Part shown: in pieces, positions 44,570 through 54,837 of the stretch
Numbering within the stretch: the first letter of the stretch is position 1
Layout of the letters: each line of letters starts with the position of its first letter
Assembly: GCF_019059575.1 (NCBI RefSeq)
Contig: NW_024881586.1
Coordinates: forward strand, 620,001 to 684,000
DNA: 64,000 bases
DNA from: Amphibalanus amphitrite
Lineage: Eukaryota > Arthropoda > Thecostraca > Balanomorpha > Balanidae
Direction of reading: 5' to 3'
Translations under genes and position numbers: made by a program
The notes under the pieces: model-generated
Told to the model about the DNA's origin: nothing
Database searches by the model: none
Seen by the model: only the letters and a program-made list of their open reading frames with translations

Positions 44570-45093
44570 TAATGGGCGAAACGGCGGCGGGGTCCCCCCC
44601 CACACACACACACTCTAGACGTCTCTCGGTATTCAGAAAGCCGATAGGTCCGACGGGGAATAACGGATACAATGACAACGAGATACGTGCACTCTTTGAT
44701 TTTTGAGAACGTTTCCTTGTCTTGTCTACAAGCTGAAGTTCGCCAATCAGCCTTATGCATTACCTAGCTATATCGCTTCGAGTCCCATCAGTGGGAATGG
44801 CTTCTACACTCTATTAGTGCTTTCTTGGAATGATATCACGTTTGATAGAATTATAAAAAGCGAACACATAGCGAACGGGGCGAGAGTAACACTTAACATA
44901 TTATTTAATGGTTAACCCTACCGGAGGTTTAACAATGCAGTTATTGAAATGAACTGTTCAACACTTGTTCAGCGCCATAAATGAAATTATATGAAACAGT
45001 AGGAAATTAAAAGCTATGAAGGTTGAAATATGCAACCGTTAAGATAATGATATAAATAGTGACGTTCTCGGCGGTATGCCGATCATGACAACA
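44570..45093. other. Unique-looking 0.5-kb segment between elements A and B
   Basis: AT-rich, no gene. It starts with a C-run near 44595 and a CACACACACAC run, possibly the end of another decayed element. Confidence 0.4.
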
Positions 45094-46296
45094 TTAACCC
45101 GCGCCCGGCTGGGGGTCCTGGATTTCCACGCCCTGCTGGGGGGGGGGGGGGGGTGTTTGAACACCCCCCCTTGTAACTCGGCTCCTGGGCCACGTAGCGA
45201 TACGCGGAAGGCGGCGTTCGAAAGAGCGTCAAAAATAATGACGAAATCACTTCGGTCAATTTTTTGGTCAGGTCAAAGGTCAGGTCACCAGAGGTCATTG
45301 AAGGCAAAATTTCGCGGATTTCCAGGTCGAAAGTCGAAAATTTCCAAGAAGCCAACGCATAACTCGGGAACCAATAGAGCTACAGCGCCGCGGAAAAGCG
45401 CATTCGATAGCCCTATTAACGTCCTTTCTGAGTAATTCTCTCAGATTTGACCTAACGTCAACGGTTTTGCCTGCAGGGGGCAAAAACTGCAAAAATAGCC
45501 GATTTTTTCGGAAACAGTTTTTCTGCAATAACTTTTGACCCAAGCCCTGTACGAGCTTACTTTTACCGGCATCGCGTTCCTCTCGTTAAGACGCATCGAA
45601 TGAACTATAACTTGACCTTGAAAGGTCAACTTGAAAATTTGACCTCAGGTCAAGGTCATGACCTGACCGGAAAGGGTCATGTTGCATATCAGTCGATCCG
45701 TATCGTCGAGCTGAACACATCTAGGGCGTTTTCATCGCTCTAGCATGCCTCTATCAAAAGTTATTTGCGAAAAACTGTTAGATACCATTCGTGACCTAAG
45801 ATGACCTCAGGGCATAAACAAGGGTCCCGGACACCATTTTCATGTTCAGTGTGTCTAAACCACTTGTAATTCGGTGTTTGGGAGTGTTTATAATGTCTTT
45901 CGTCCAAAAGAGGCGCATTTCAATTTTCTCCCATTGACTTATAATGGGGAGGTCGCAAAATTGACCTGACCTTAGGTCATCGATATCAAAATTCTGAGAT
46001 ATACATTTTGTACATGCTATTGCTCTTAGCAATCGCTGAAAGTTTCAAAGCGATCGGTCACTCGGTGTAGCTATGACAGACATTGAAACTTTTTATGAGG
46101 TGAGGTCACTTCAAGTGACCTGGTGACCTGACCTTGAATGACCTTGGTCTGAAATTTTCACAACATGTGTAGAATTGATGTATGATAAGGTGTACCAAAA
46201 ACGGCGGCGCTCCGCGCCGCCGTTTTTGAGATATTTGCGAAAAACCACAAGGGGGGTGTTCAAACACCCCCCCCCCCCCAGCAGGGCGCGGGTTAA
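45094..46296 (-). mobile_element. TTAA-flanked element (B), inverted relative to A
   Basis: It starts TTAACCCGCGCCCGGCTGGG and ends CCAGCAGGGCGCGGGTTAA. It aligns with the reverse complement of A over its full 1203 bp with few differences, so both are recent. Confidence 0.88.
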
Positions 46297-46550
46297 TTGC
46301 TATGTCCTAAACAAATTGCCACGTCTTGCAGTCTAAGTTGAAACTGCAATGAATGATGCGTGAGCTACATGGTCCGGCATAAGTTTTATCCTCTAAAAAA
46401 ATGTTCTCTCTAAGTTACTACATAGGGGACAGCGATTCTCTTTAGCGTTCAGTTTATTCTCCACGAACAGGGACTTACCTACGACGAGCGCAAATTTGCA
46501 TGTTGGCAACTAGGTTGTGACTTGTGCAGTAAATACGGCTGGATTTTTTA

Positions 46551-46996
46551 TCATGCCCGTTTGAGCTGTAACGACAAGGCGCCGAGGCTGGTCGCCGGCT
46601 TCTGTTTGTCCAGGTCCTGCTGGACGACAGCCCGAAGTTCGTCGATCAGGATGAGGTCCGGAGGGCAGCCGGCTAGCATCTCTTTACTTCAGAAGTCTGG
46701 CACGTTCAATTCGCACCACCGCTAGGCCTTGGCAGATCGATGAGTTGGCGCACCGTCCTGATTGAAAATGCATGTCAACATGTCATTGGCCATGCGTTGG
46801 CTTAGTATTGGGCCGAAGGTAGATAATGAGCCTCGGAGAGCTCTTCCAATTGCGTCTCACGGTCCTGTTTGGAGATGTGATAGCGCTTCAGCGCGAGCCG
46901 CTTGGCCAATTTTGTCGCCAAGTACTGGCCCCTCTTCCCGGTCGCCTTTTTCAATGCGATTTCTGCAACGTTTGAAATGGTAGGCGGCAGGCGCAC
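46551..46996 (-). pseudogene. Possible decayed Tc1/mariner-type transposase remnant
   Basis: On the minus strand, 46679-46551 reads CPPDLILIDELRAVVQQDLD, followed by a Lys/Leu-rich tail, recalling the SPDLNPIENLW region of Tc1/mariner enzymes. Upstream, 46996-46802 reads LATKLAKRLALKRYHISKQD, which could be the helix-turn-helix part. Frames do not join. Weak resemblance only. Confidence 0.3.
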
Positions 46997-47699
46997 GCCG
47001 GCAAACTGGAACGATCAGCAACACTGCCAGCAGCCGTATGCTTATCCCACCAACACCGGACTGTGCAGACAGTTCGTCTATAATTAAGACTTGCAAACAA
47101 AAACAACAGGCAGATGTCCCAACTAATCAGCAATGACACGCTGTGTCACTTCGGCCTGGAGCATGCCGACTGTCTGGTTCAGCTCCCTTGATAGAAATTT
47201 CAGACATTCACGTAGCGACGCAGCCGTTCAGGTGGACAATCTCTGTGAAACTGGCCGTAGCTCGGTGATCCGTGACCCGAGGTTCGTTCGTCACCTCATG
47301 CTCTGCGGCCAAGGGCCGCGCAATGCAGGAGTGCAGCCTGAATCGTCATCCCTCAGGTGTGGACACGATTAGGAACAGGAAAGTGTAGCATCAGGACACT
47401 TGTGGAGACGGTACCGGTTAGGGACGTCTCCGCAGTGGGCGCACGCTCTTGCAGCGCAGTCCGCGTACCTTGTACCGGTCGCCTTGCCTGGCCCTCAGCC
47501 TTTTGTGCCTAGTTTTATTGTAGGTAGGTCAATTAGTTGGTTGTCTATTCCACTTCTTTTCCCACTCTCTGAGGCGTCTGTCCTCCTCCCTCCCCCTCCT
47601 TTCTCTTCTCCTTTGTCGTTGTTTGGGGGCATCCGAGGCCACCGGCAGCGCCGGCCCTCTTCGCCCAATTTTTTTATCCGGGTCGGTGTTTAGTTTTGA
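46997..47699. other. Spacer and probable LINE 5' region
   Basis: No gene before the LINE. The right part is pyrimidine-rich (CTCCTCCCTCCCCCTCCTTT near 47580) and may be the LINE 5' UTR; I could not place the 5' end or a target duplication. Confidence 0.4.
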
Positions 47700-47789
47700 A
47701 ATTTGCGGCTCCGCCCGCTAGTGATTCTTTATCTTTACTTACCACCACATATCTGCACCAAATTTCGTTCTCCTTTTCACGTTCTCGCC

Positions 47790-49211
47790 ATGGCTGAGAC
47801 CACCGACCCTGCACCAGGTCACCCTTCCGAGGAGCCCGCCGAGCTACCCCCCTCCCAGGCCATCCCTGAGGGACCGGCTTTCCTGCTGGTAGCAAGGAAG
47901 GAGGGAAGTTTCAGACACACGAACCCCTTCTCCCTCCGCCGGTCTATCGACGCGTACATCGGACCAGTGAACTCACTAAAGGCACTCAGGAGCGGCGCCC
48001 TCTTGATGGAAACAAAGTCGGAAACCCAAACGCTCAAAATGATGCGAACGGCCTCCTTCAGAGGGACCCCAGTCACCATCAGCCTCGCCACCCGCCTGAA
48101 CTCTGTCGAGGGGTCGGTCCGCTCCGACGCCCTCACCGAGATTACGAACATGGAGCTCCTCGAAGAGCTGCAGACCCAAGGCGTCGTCCGAGTGCAGCGT
48201 CTCCGATCCCGCGACCTCCAAAGACTCGGACCCAACCCGACCATTCGCCTCACGTTCAGCGGCCGCACCCTACCGCAGGCCATCCGATGCGGGTACCTCT
48301 CCGTGCCCGTGGACCCCTTGGTCCCGGCCCCGCGCCCCTGCACTAAGTGCTGGGCCTATGGTCACTCAAAGCGCGCCTGCCGTCGACGCCAGCCCATGTG
48401 TGGCCGCTGCGGCGGGCCGCACGACGCCGAAAAGTGCGGCGGCCCTGAACAGTGCCCCGGCTGCGGCGGTCCCCACCCGGCGTGGGACCGCCGGTGCCCT
48501 ATCGCGGAGGACGCCAGGCAGTGGCACCGCGCGGAAGTAAAGAACCGCCGCGCGGAGCACCGGGCCCAAGGCCACGGTCGGCCCAACGGAGCCACGTGGT
48601 TCCGGGAGGAGCGGCCCGACGGGCTGCTCCCCGCCCCTCACCCGCCGTCGGACACCGGGTCCCCTCCCACTCGTTCCGCGACCGCCGCCGCCGCCGCCGC
48701 CGCCCGCCCGACCGCCGCCGCCGCCGTCGCCCGCCCGACCGACACCGCGACCGCTCCTCTCGCCGGGGACGACTGGCCGCCCCTGCCGGCCCCAGGCGCG
48801 ACCCAGAAGGTGGCCTCACCACCGGCACGCTCTGTGCCACCCGCTCCTAAGCGCACTGCCGAGGACCCAGAAGCCGGCGCCATGTCCTCACCGGCCGCCC
48901 CTCAGGCCTCGCCCTCCGTCCCGTCCGACACCGACACGGACGACCCCGCTCCAAGGCCGTCCCGCCTCTCCAAACACTCGAGCAGCTCCGCGGAGAGCCT
49001 CAGCAGCGGCCAGTCAGAGGCCGACACTGTTTCCCTACAGCTAGACGAGCTAGACACCACCATAGTCAGCGCCCCCACCCCCTCACCGCCGCCCCACGAC
49101 ACTCCACCGCTCCGCCGGAACAACACCGTTCCTCTGAGCCTGGCCGACCTGGATGTGCTGGAGTCAGCCAGGTCCGGCCCGCTCACCCGGTCAGCGCTAC
49201 GTAAACACTAA
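47790..49211 (+). CDS. LINE ORF1, zinc-knuckle nucleic-acid-binding protein, 473 aa
   Basis: ATG at 47790 (MAETTDPAPGHP). After a central domain (about 30-170, resembling the RRM-like part of LINE ORF1s) come three Cys/His knuckles: CTKCWAYGHSKRAC (CX2CX4HX4C), CGRCGGPHDAEKC and CPGCGGPHPAWDRRC. A long Pro/Ala/Ser-rich, probably disordered tail follows with an acidic end. ORF1 proteins coat the element RNA and take it to its target. Strong G+C in the third position contrasts with AT-rich ORF2. Its TAA is one base from the ORF2 ATG. Confidence 0.87.
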   Translation: MAETTDPAPGHPSEEPAELPPSQAIPEGPAFLLVARKEGSFRHTNPFSLRRSIDAYIGPVNSLKALRSGALLMETKSETQTLKMMRTASFRGTPVTISLATRLNSVEGSVRSDALTEITNMELLEELQTQGVVRVQRLRSRDLQRLGPNPTIRLTFSGRTLPQAIRCGYLSVPVDPLVPAPRPCTKCWAYGHSKRACRRRQPMCGRCGGPHDAEKCGGPEQCPGCGGPHPAWDRRCPIAEDARQWHRAEVKNRRAEHRAQGHGRPNGATWFREERPDGLLPAPHPPSDTGSPPTRSATAAAAAAARPTAAAAVARPTDTATAPLAGDDWPPLPAPGATQKVASPPARSVPPAPKRTAEDPEAGAMSSPAAPQASPSVPSDTDTDDPAPRPSRLSKHSSSSAESLSSGQSEADTVSLQLDELDTTIVSAPTPSPPPHDTPPLRRNNTVPLSLADLDVLESARSGPLTRSALRKH

Positions 49212-49212
49212 A

Positions 49213-52200
49213 ATGTCACAACACACGGAGGAATTTCTTCTCCAGTGGAACACAAGATCCCTTGTGGGCCACTGGGGGGAATTCCGTGAATATATGGTAA
49301 ACAAAAAGCCATTAGTAGCCGCCATTCAGGAGACCAGATTTCTCGACTCAGATTCAATTAACTATAACTTCAACATTTTCGGCTATTCACTGTATTGCGA
49401 TAATGTAAATGAACAACCCCGCCGAGGCGGCTCGGCTTTGTATGTATCTAACAATCTAATTCATCAACAAATAACTTTCAATTCGACTCTAAATTACGTT
49501 GCAACAACCATTAAAATTGCACAGCGAGACATTAACGTAATATCCCTTTACCTTTCCCCAACACATAACGTAACCTTTCAACAACTGGATCACTTTTTCC
49601 AACAAATTCCTTCCCCTAAATTGATACTAGGTGATTTTAATGCACACCATACTGCCTGGGGCTGCCAATACACCTCACAGCGCGGACACATACTTAACAA
49701 CATCATGGATGCGCATGACCTCATATGCATCAACGACAAAACACCGACATATTACAGAATTGAAAACGGTATTAACAAACTTTCGGTTATAGATCTTGTT
49801 CTAGCATCCCCTGACATTAGTCTTCTCTTCTCGCCCCAAGTCCAAATCGATAGATATTTCAGCGATCACTACCCTCTTCACATAGTAGTAGAATCCTCTT
49901 CAAGGAGTCAAAACGATTTCTTCCTTCCAAAATGGAACATGAGGAAGGCCGACTGGAACGGCTTTCAAGATTACATTGACAAATACATAGAGGAATATAA
50001 CAATTACAACGTAAATATAAGTAATAATAACATTGATATACAAAATCTCCTAGACATAGTCAATGAAGCTGCAAATATTAACATACCACTTACCGGCCAA
50101 AGGCCCGGGTATAAACACGCTCCCTGGTGGAGTGACAGTTGTCAGAACGCGGTCGCCAGAAGGCGCAGAGCCCTCAGGCGATGCCGGAAGTGCCCCTGCC
50201 CCCAACACGAAAAAGAACTCCGCATAGAAATTAAAAATTGTAAAGACACCATACTTAACGCCAAAAAGCAAGCTTGGGAAAACTTCTCAAGCAAGTTCAA
50301 CCGATTCACTCCCACATCCAAGATATGGGAATATATAAAATGTTTTAAAAATAAAAAGACGCCAAGCTTCAAAATACCATCATTGCTTATACACAACACA
50401 CTCACAACAGAACCCACCACAGTAGCAACACATTTCGCAGCCCACTACGCATCCACCTCATCACAAAACAGCTTTTCGCAAGTACTTCACCACGAACTCA
50501 GCACCACACTAGCAACACTTACCTTTCACTCCGACAATACAGAGCATTACAATCACCTATTTACCCTTTATGAACTTCAACTTGCAATTTCTAAATCTGG
50601 CAATACTTCGGTAGGCCCAGATAAATTAGCATACCTATTTTTCAGAAAACTAACCGACTTCGGCCTAAATCAACTTCTCTCGGCTATTAACCAACTCTGG
50701 GTTGATGGCACCTTCCCAGACTCTTGGAGGGAAAGCATTGTCATTCCCATTCTTAAACGAGATAAACCAAACACCGATCCAGCCAGTTATAGACCTATAT
50801 CCCTGTCAAGCTGTGCCTCTAAAATTGTCGAGAGAATGGTCAACAATCGAATCAGGGTGTATCTAGAGTCCAACAATCTCCTTTCACAACACCAAAACGG
50901 CTTCCGCCCAGCCCGTTCTACAGCGGACAGCATAATCCACATAATAGACACAATTCAGCAAGGCTTTTACAATGACAAGGTCACCGCAGCGCTATTTCTC
51001 GACCTAAAAGCAGCATTTGACAGAGTACACCATGAAGCACTTTTAATGAAAATACACAATATAGGCATCAAGGGCAGAATGGCTGCCTTTATAAGTAATT
51101 TCTTGGAAAACAGAACCTTCAAAGTAAGAATAGGCAACATATACTCACCCACACACAAAATGGACCACGGAGTCCCACAGGGGAGTCCGCTCTCCCCGAC
51201 ACTCTTCCTTATCTTCATCAATGATATATTTAATAACATAAATCAAACAGCCCACAACGTAGAATATTCAATGTATGCCGACGACCTGGCCCTCTGGGCC
51301 ACCCATCACAGTGTCGATACGGCTCACAATCGCATTCAAATAGCCCTTAATGACGTGAACTCTTGGTGCAAACGATGGGGAGTCGTTATAGCACCAACAA
51401 AATCGGCCACTATGACATTTTCAAAACAACCCAAACATATTAACCCGCGCATTCGTACACAATTGCAAGGCCAAATAATACCGACAGTAAATATCTTCAA
51501 ATACCTAGGAGTAACTCTCGATAGGAGACTTACCTTCAATGCACACATTAAAGACATCTCATCAAGATGCACACGTAGACGCAACGTACTGAAAGCTATC
51601 GCCGGCACAGATTGGGGCGCCGACAGACGCACACTTACACACCTATATACATCCCTGATTCGATCGGTCCTGGATTATAATGCCTTTCTATTTACCAATA
51701 TATCCACTACTCTCAGCAACAAACTGGAGAGTATCCAAAACTCCGCTCTACGCACCATCACAGGCGGTCTCCGCACATCTCCAACAATGAATCTCCAAGC
51801 TGATGCCAATATTCCTTCACTAGAACGTCGCCGGGAATATCAACTTCTCCGCTTCTACATAAAATCGCTAGCGAAACCAAACACAATAACATACAACATA
51901 ATGACGAACCTCCCAGAAAATAATATAATAACACATAGAGAATACAAGTACCCTACAATAAGAAGACACATTAAAAATATTCTAAGGGACTACAAGATAA
52001 CCCCACACGAGGTAACACCTACCCCACCTCTTAGTCCATTCTGGACACAAAATCACATAGAAACAATGCTTCTTTTCGACGACAACAAACGTGAGATCTC
52101 CAATCAAGAAATGCATAGCCTCTTTCTCCAATTTAAAGACGATTATCCAGACCACAAATTCATTTATACGGACGGCTCCAGCGCCGACGGGAAAACAGGC

Positions 52201-52998
52201 GCCGCCTTTTGCATCGACGGTTTCACCCAATCATTCCGCCTCTCCAATCATCATTCTGTTTTCTCCGCCGAACTATACGCAATCAAGGCTTCACTTCACC
52301 ACATTGCCAATCGAAGCATCGACAAAATCATGATATGTACCGACTCGAGGGCAGCGGTACAATCACTCCACACACTACACAACTCATCAAACCCTATCAT
52401 CCACGACATCAGGAAACAAATTAACTCACTAATAACTCAAAATCGAAATCGCGAAATCAAGGTCACATGGATACCGGGTCATGCAGGCATCACGGGCAAC
52501 GAACGAGCGGACCGAGCCGCCAAGGAAAGTCTCCAGGACCCTCCAAACGACTCGCTCCCATGCCCGGCATCCGACCTCCTAAATTCACTATTCGCCGCCT
52601 TCAAACAATCAGTACAATTCGATTGGGACATCAATCCCCACTATCACCTCCACCCAATCAAACCCCTTCTCAAACCATGGCCCTCATCCAATCAGAACAC
52701 CAGATTAAAAGAAGTGATTCTCGCGAGACTCCGGATCGGCCACACAAAACTCACACATACCTATATTTTCGAGCAAACTCCGCCTCCTCTATGCCATCGA
52801 TGTAATATAAGATATACAATCCAACATTTTCTTCTACATTGCCCCCTATACGACGTTGAAAGACAACCGATGAAAAGATATACGACTACTAATCAACTTC
52901 CAATGACGCTCCCTACTCTTCTTGGTGATTCAAATCCAGACCTACTTGCCCTTCTTTTCGTTTTTCTACACAATACTAAACTTGAACGATCCATATAG
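49213..52998 (+). CDS. LINE ORF2, endonuclease-reverse transcriptase-RNase H, 1261 aa
   Basis: ATG at 49213. Endonuclease (about 8-235): LLQWNTRSL, AAIQETRF, ILGDFNAHHTAWG, SVIDLVLAS and SDHYPLH. Reverse transcriptase (about 470-740): LFLDLKAAFDRVHHEAL, GVPQGSPLSPTLFLIFIND and the YADD catalytic box at 688-691. RNase H (about 975-1105): FIYTDGSS, FSAELYAI, ICTDSRAAVQSL and WIPGHAGITGNERADRAAK, with its D/E/D residues present. A C-terminal CHRCN...HFLLHC knuckle follows. All catalytic signatures are intact and there are no stops, so the copy could be active. The frame is open 60 bases before the ATG and overlaps ORF1; reinitiation at TAAAATG is likely. Confidence 0.93.
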   Translation: MSQHTEEFLLQWNTRSLVGHWGEFREYMVNKKPLVAAIQETRFLDSDSINYNFNIFGYSLYCDNVNEQPRRGGSALYVSNNLIHQQITFNSTLNYVATTIKIAQRDINVISLYLSPTHNVTFQQLDHFFQQIPSPKLILGDFNAHHTAWGCQYTSQRGHILNNIMDAHDLICINDKTPTYYRIENGINKLSVIDLVLASPDISLLFSPQVQIDRYFSDHYPLHIVVESSSRSQNDFFLPKWNMRKADWNGFQDYIDKYIEEYNNYNVNISNNNIDIQNLLDIVNEAANINIPLTGQRPGYKHAPWWSDSCQNAVARRRRALRRCRKCPCPQHEKELRIEIKNCKDTILNAKKQAWENFSSKFNRFTPTSKIWEYIKCFKNKKTPSFKIPSLLIHNTLTTEPTTVATHFAAHYASTSSQNSFSQVLHHELSTTLATLTFHSDNTEHYNHLFTLYELQLAISKSGNTSVGPDKLAYLFFRKLTDFGLNQLLSAINQLWVDGTFPDSWRESIVIPILKRDKPNTDPASYRPISLSSCASKIVERMVNNRIRVYLESNNLLSQHQNGFRPARSTADSIIHIIDTIQQGFYNDKVTAALFLDLKAAFDRVHHEALLMKIHNIGIKGRMAAFISNFLENRTFKVRIGNIYSPTHKMDHGVPQGSPLSPTLFLIFINDIFNNINQTAHNVEYSMYADDLALWATHHSVDTAHNRIQIALNDVNSWCKRWGVVIAPTKSATMTFSKQPKHINPRIRTQLQGQIIPTVNIFKYLGVTLDRRLTFNAHIKDISSRCTRRRNVLKAIAGTDWGADRRTLTHLYTSLIRSVLDYNAFLFTNISTTLSNKLESIQNSALRTITGGLRTSPTMNLQADANIPSLERRREYQLLRFYIKSLAKPNTITYNIMTNLPENNIITHREYKYPTIRRHIKNILRDYKITPHEVTPTPPLSPFWTQNHIETMLLFDDNKREISNQEMHSLFLQFKDDYPDHKFIYTDGSSADGKTGAAFCIDGFTQSFRLSNHHSVFSAELYAIKASLHHIANRSIDKIMICTDSRAAVQSLHTLHNSSNPIIHDIRKQINSLITQNRNREIKVTWIPGHAGITGNERADRAAKESLQDPPNDSLPCPASDLLNSLFAAFKQSVQFDWDINPHYHLHPIKPLLKPWPSSNQNTRLKEVILARLRIGHTKLTHTYIFEQTPPPLCHRCNIRYTIQHFLLHCPLYDVERQPMKRYTTTNQLPMTLPTLLGDSNPDLLALLFVFLHNTKLERSI

Positions 52999-53107
52999 CA
53001 CAGTCTCGCGCTCAGTTCCGTGGTCGGCAAGCAGTCGATAGCGGTTCTGGGCGCGGGACTCCATCTTTTCTGATTTCCTGAAGAATTCGATACTGGCCAT
53101 GTCAATT

Positions 53108-53385
53108 AAGGAGCCCCGAGCTTACGGGCACCAGCCGCCGCCGCGGGGACCATTGGCACGCGGCGGCGGGCTCCTCTGCCCCCCATCTTCTTGGAGACAA
53201 TAGAGGAGTCGGCACAATGCCGTCCGCAACGACCCGTCTATTTGGACTGCCACGTCACAGGAGCCTGAAACGTCCGTTCTCATCAGAATACCCAGCTCTT
53301 GGTGGGGTTTTGTAGGAGCCCCGAGCTTACGGGCACCAGCCGCCGCCGCGGGGACCATTGGCACGCGGCGGCGGGCTCCTCCCCC
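53108..53385 (+). repeat. Direct duplication in the LINE 3' UTR
   Basis: A 67-bp GC-rich block starting AGGAGCCCCGAGCTTACGGG occurs at about 53108 and 53313, ending in CGGCGGCGGGCTCCT each time. Its start and end are partly complementary, so each copy can form a hairpin. Confidence 0.88.
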
Positions 53386-53949
53386 CAACTCCTTGCACAC
53401 ATGATTTTTCTTGGTTTCTCTTGGTTTTTCTCATGTTTTCATTGTGATTGTCTTTGTTCCAATTGTTCTTGTTGCGCCGTGATTTCGCTTACGTTTGCGA
53501 GCGCGCGCGTTGCGTCCCTCCGGCGGCGGCGGCGGCAATCGGGACCTGCCCACCGTGGGCGGGTCTATTTCTAGCTATCTGGCCGGACACCCCGGGCGTG
53601 GCCTAGATGGCTTGCCATGCATGGCCCCCGGGAGTGGATGAAGGCGATAGCTCCACAAACACACATACACATTAGCGATATAACGTAACGTAATATCAAA
53701 GCAAAGGGATTTTTCCTGTGCAATTTGGCAAAAGCGCACAGGTTTTGCCCTCTAAGATAGGCACCAGGTTTTTCTAGTTAGGACTTTCCTGGTGGAACTC
53801 ACAACACAACAACAGCACACATTACAACACTACCACAGTTCAGCATCAAGATACAGCAGCAAGACATGTAAGTACTCAAAATCCCTCTCGATACTGCCAC
53901 TCTGGCACCCTTTCTGGCTTCCCCTTGCACTTGCTCCCACCGGACGTCA

Positions 53950-54124
53950 CATGAGCCGGTCTAACGTAAACTTTGCTCTTGATATTGCCTCGGGCCGGAA
54001 TAACATAGCCGGCATTAAAGTAAAGTAAAACGAAAGATCTGGCTAATTGCCAGCCAGTAACTTCCCCTACCCCGACCAGGGCCTCGGCCTGTCGGGAGCA
54101 AAATTCAAAAAAAAAAAAAAAAAA
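53950..54124 (+). repeat. Retroposon-like fragment with poly-A tail
   Basis: CCAGCCAGTAACTTCCCCTA followed by GGCCTCGGCCTGTCGGGAGC runs into about 18 A residues at 54106-54124. This looks like a SINE or the 3' end of a LINE. Confidence 0.45.
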
Positions 54125-54398
54125 GGAAAGTGTTGTCATAGGTAGTGGACATAACTTTTGTGGAACGATATATTGTCGTCCTGTAGTGTCTTGCATTGTC
54201 AGCGAGACGCTACATGGAGTTAAAATGGCGAGCGGCCCTCCCGCCGGAATGGTGAGCGTCCTTCTCTGTCAAACGCGGCGCTAGTTTCCGCCTAAGCTCC
54301 GCTGGCCCGCTCGACTGCTATGTCATGCGGCACAGTCTACAAGTACAGGTGACCGGTCGCGAGATCGGAGCTCCGTAGCACCGAGCGAGTGTGGCGAA

Positions 54399-54463
54399 GG
54401 TGGGGGTATTCACCGCATCAAACCTACAGGTCGCCTGGACCCTTATCTTGAGACCAATAGTAC
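54399..54463 (-). repeat. 65-bp dispersed repeat, copy 2 (inverted)
   Basis: Reverse complement of 39121-39187, with a handful of differences. Confidence 0.8.
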
Positions 54464-54837
54464 ACTTGGAATTTATGACTCTGTGCAGTTTTAACGCCCT
54501 TTGTTGTGGCGCTAGTATCCGCGGCTGAGTTCGTTCTAGCTTCCGGGTCCGCGATCTCGATCCGCGATCTCACACAGCGTTCTGAATAAGGTAGTCCTGT
54601 ATTGGTGATCGTTGTCCGGCGGGGGTCGCTGCCCGACTGCTGCACAGCCTGTTCAGTGTTCACTGTTGGTGACGTCCGAATCTGATAAGCGGTTCTGTCA
54701 ATAGTAGTTTTACTGTTTACATTAGGTACCTACATTGCAATGACAGTTCCACAGCATGACATCACCATGAGTGTTCTAATATCCAGCTCAAAAACGCACA
54801 TATGAAAATTATCGGAAAGAAATCACATGTTAAAATT

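Larger units (their letters stand above)
47700..53694 (+). mobile_element. Full-length-looking I-type non-LTR retrotransposon (LINE)
   Basis: Two long open frames (zinc-knuckle ORF1 and endonuclease-RT-RNase H ORF2) with no stop or frameshift, followed by a 0.7-kb 3' UTR that ends in TAACGTAACGTAA near 53676-53690. RNase H plus an APE endonuclease places it with the I/Loa-like groups rather than Jockey proper. The 5' limit is approximate. Confidence 0.85.

Noticed and set aside
43363-46296. TTAA elements as Helitrons
   Set aside because: They lack TC...CTRR ends and have true inverted termini within TTAA.
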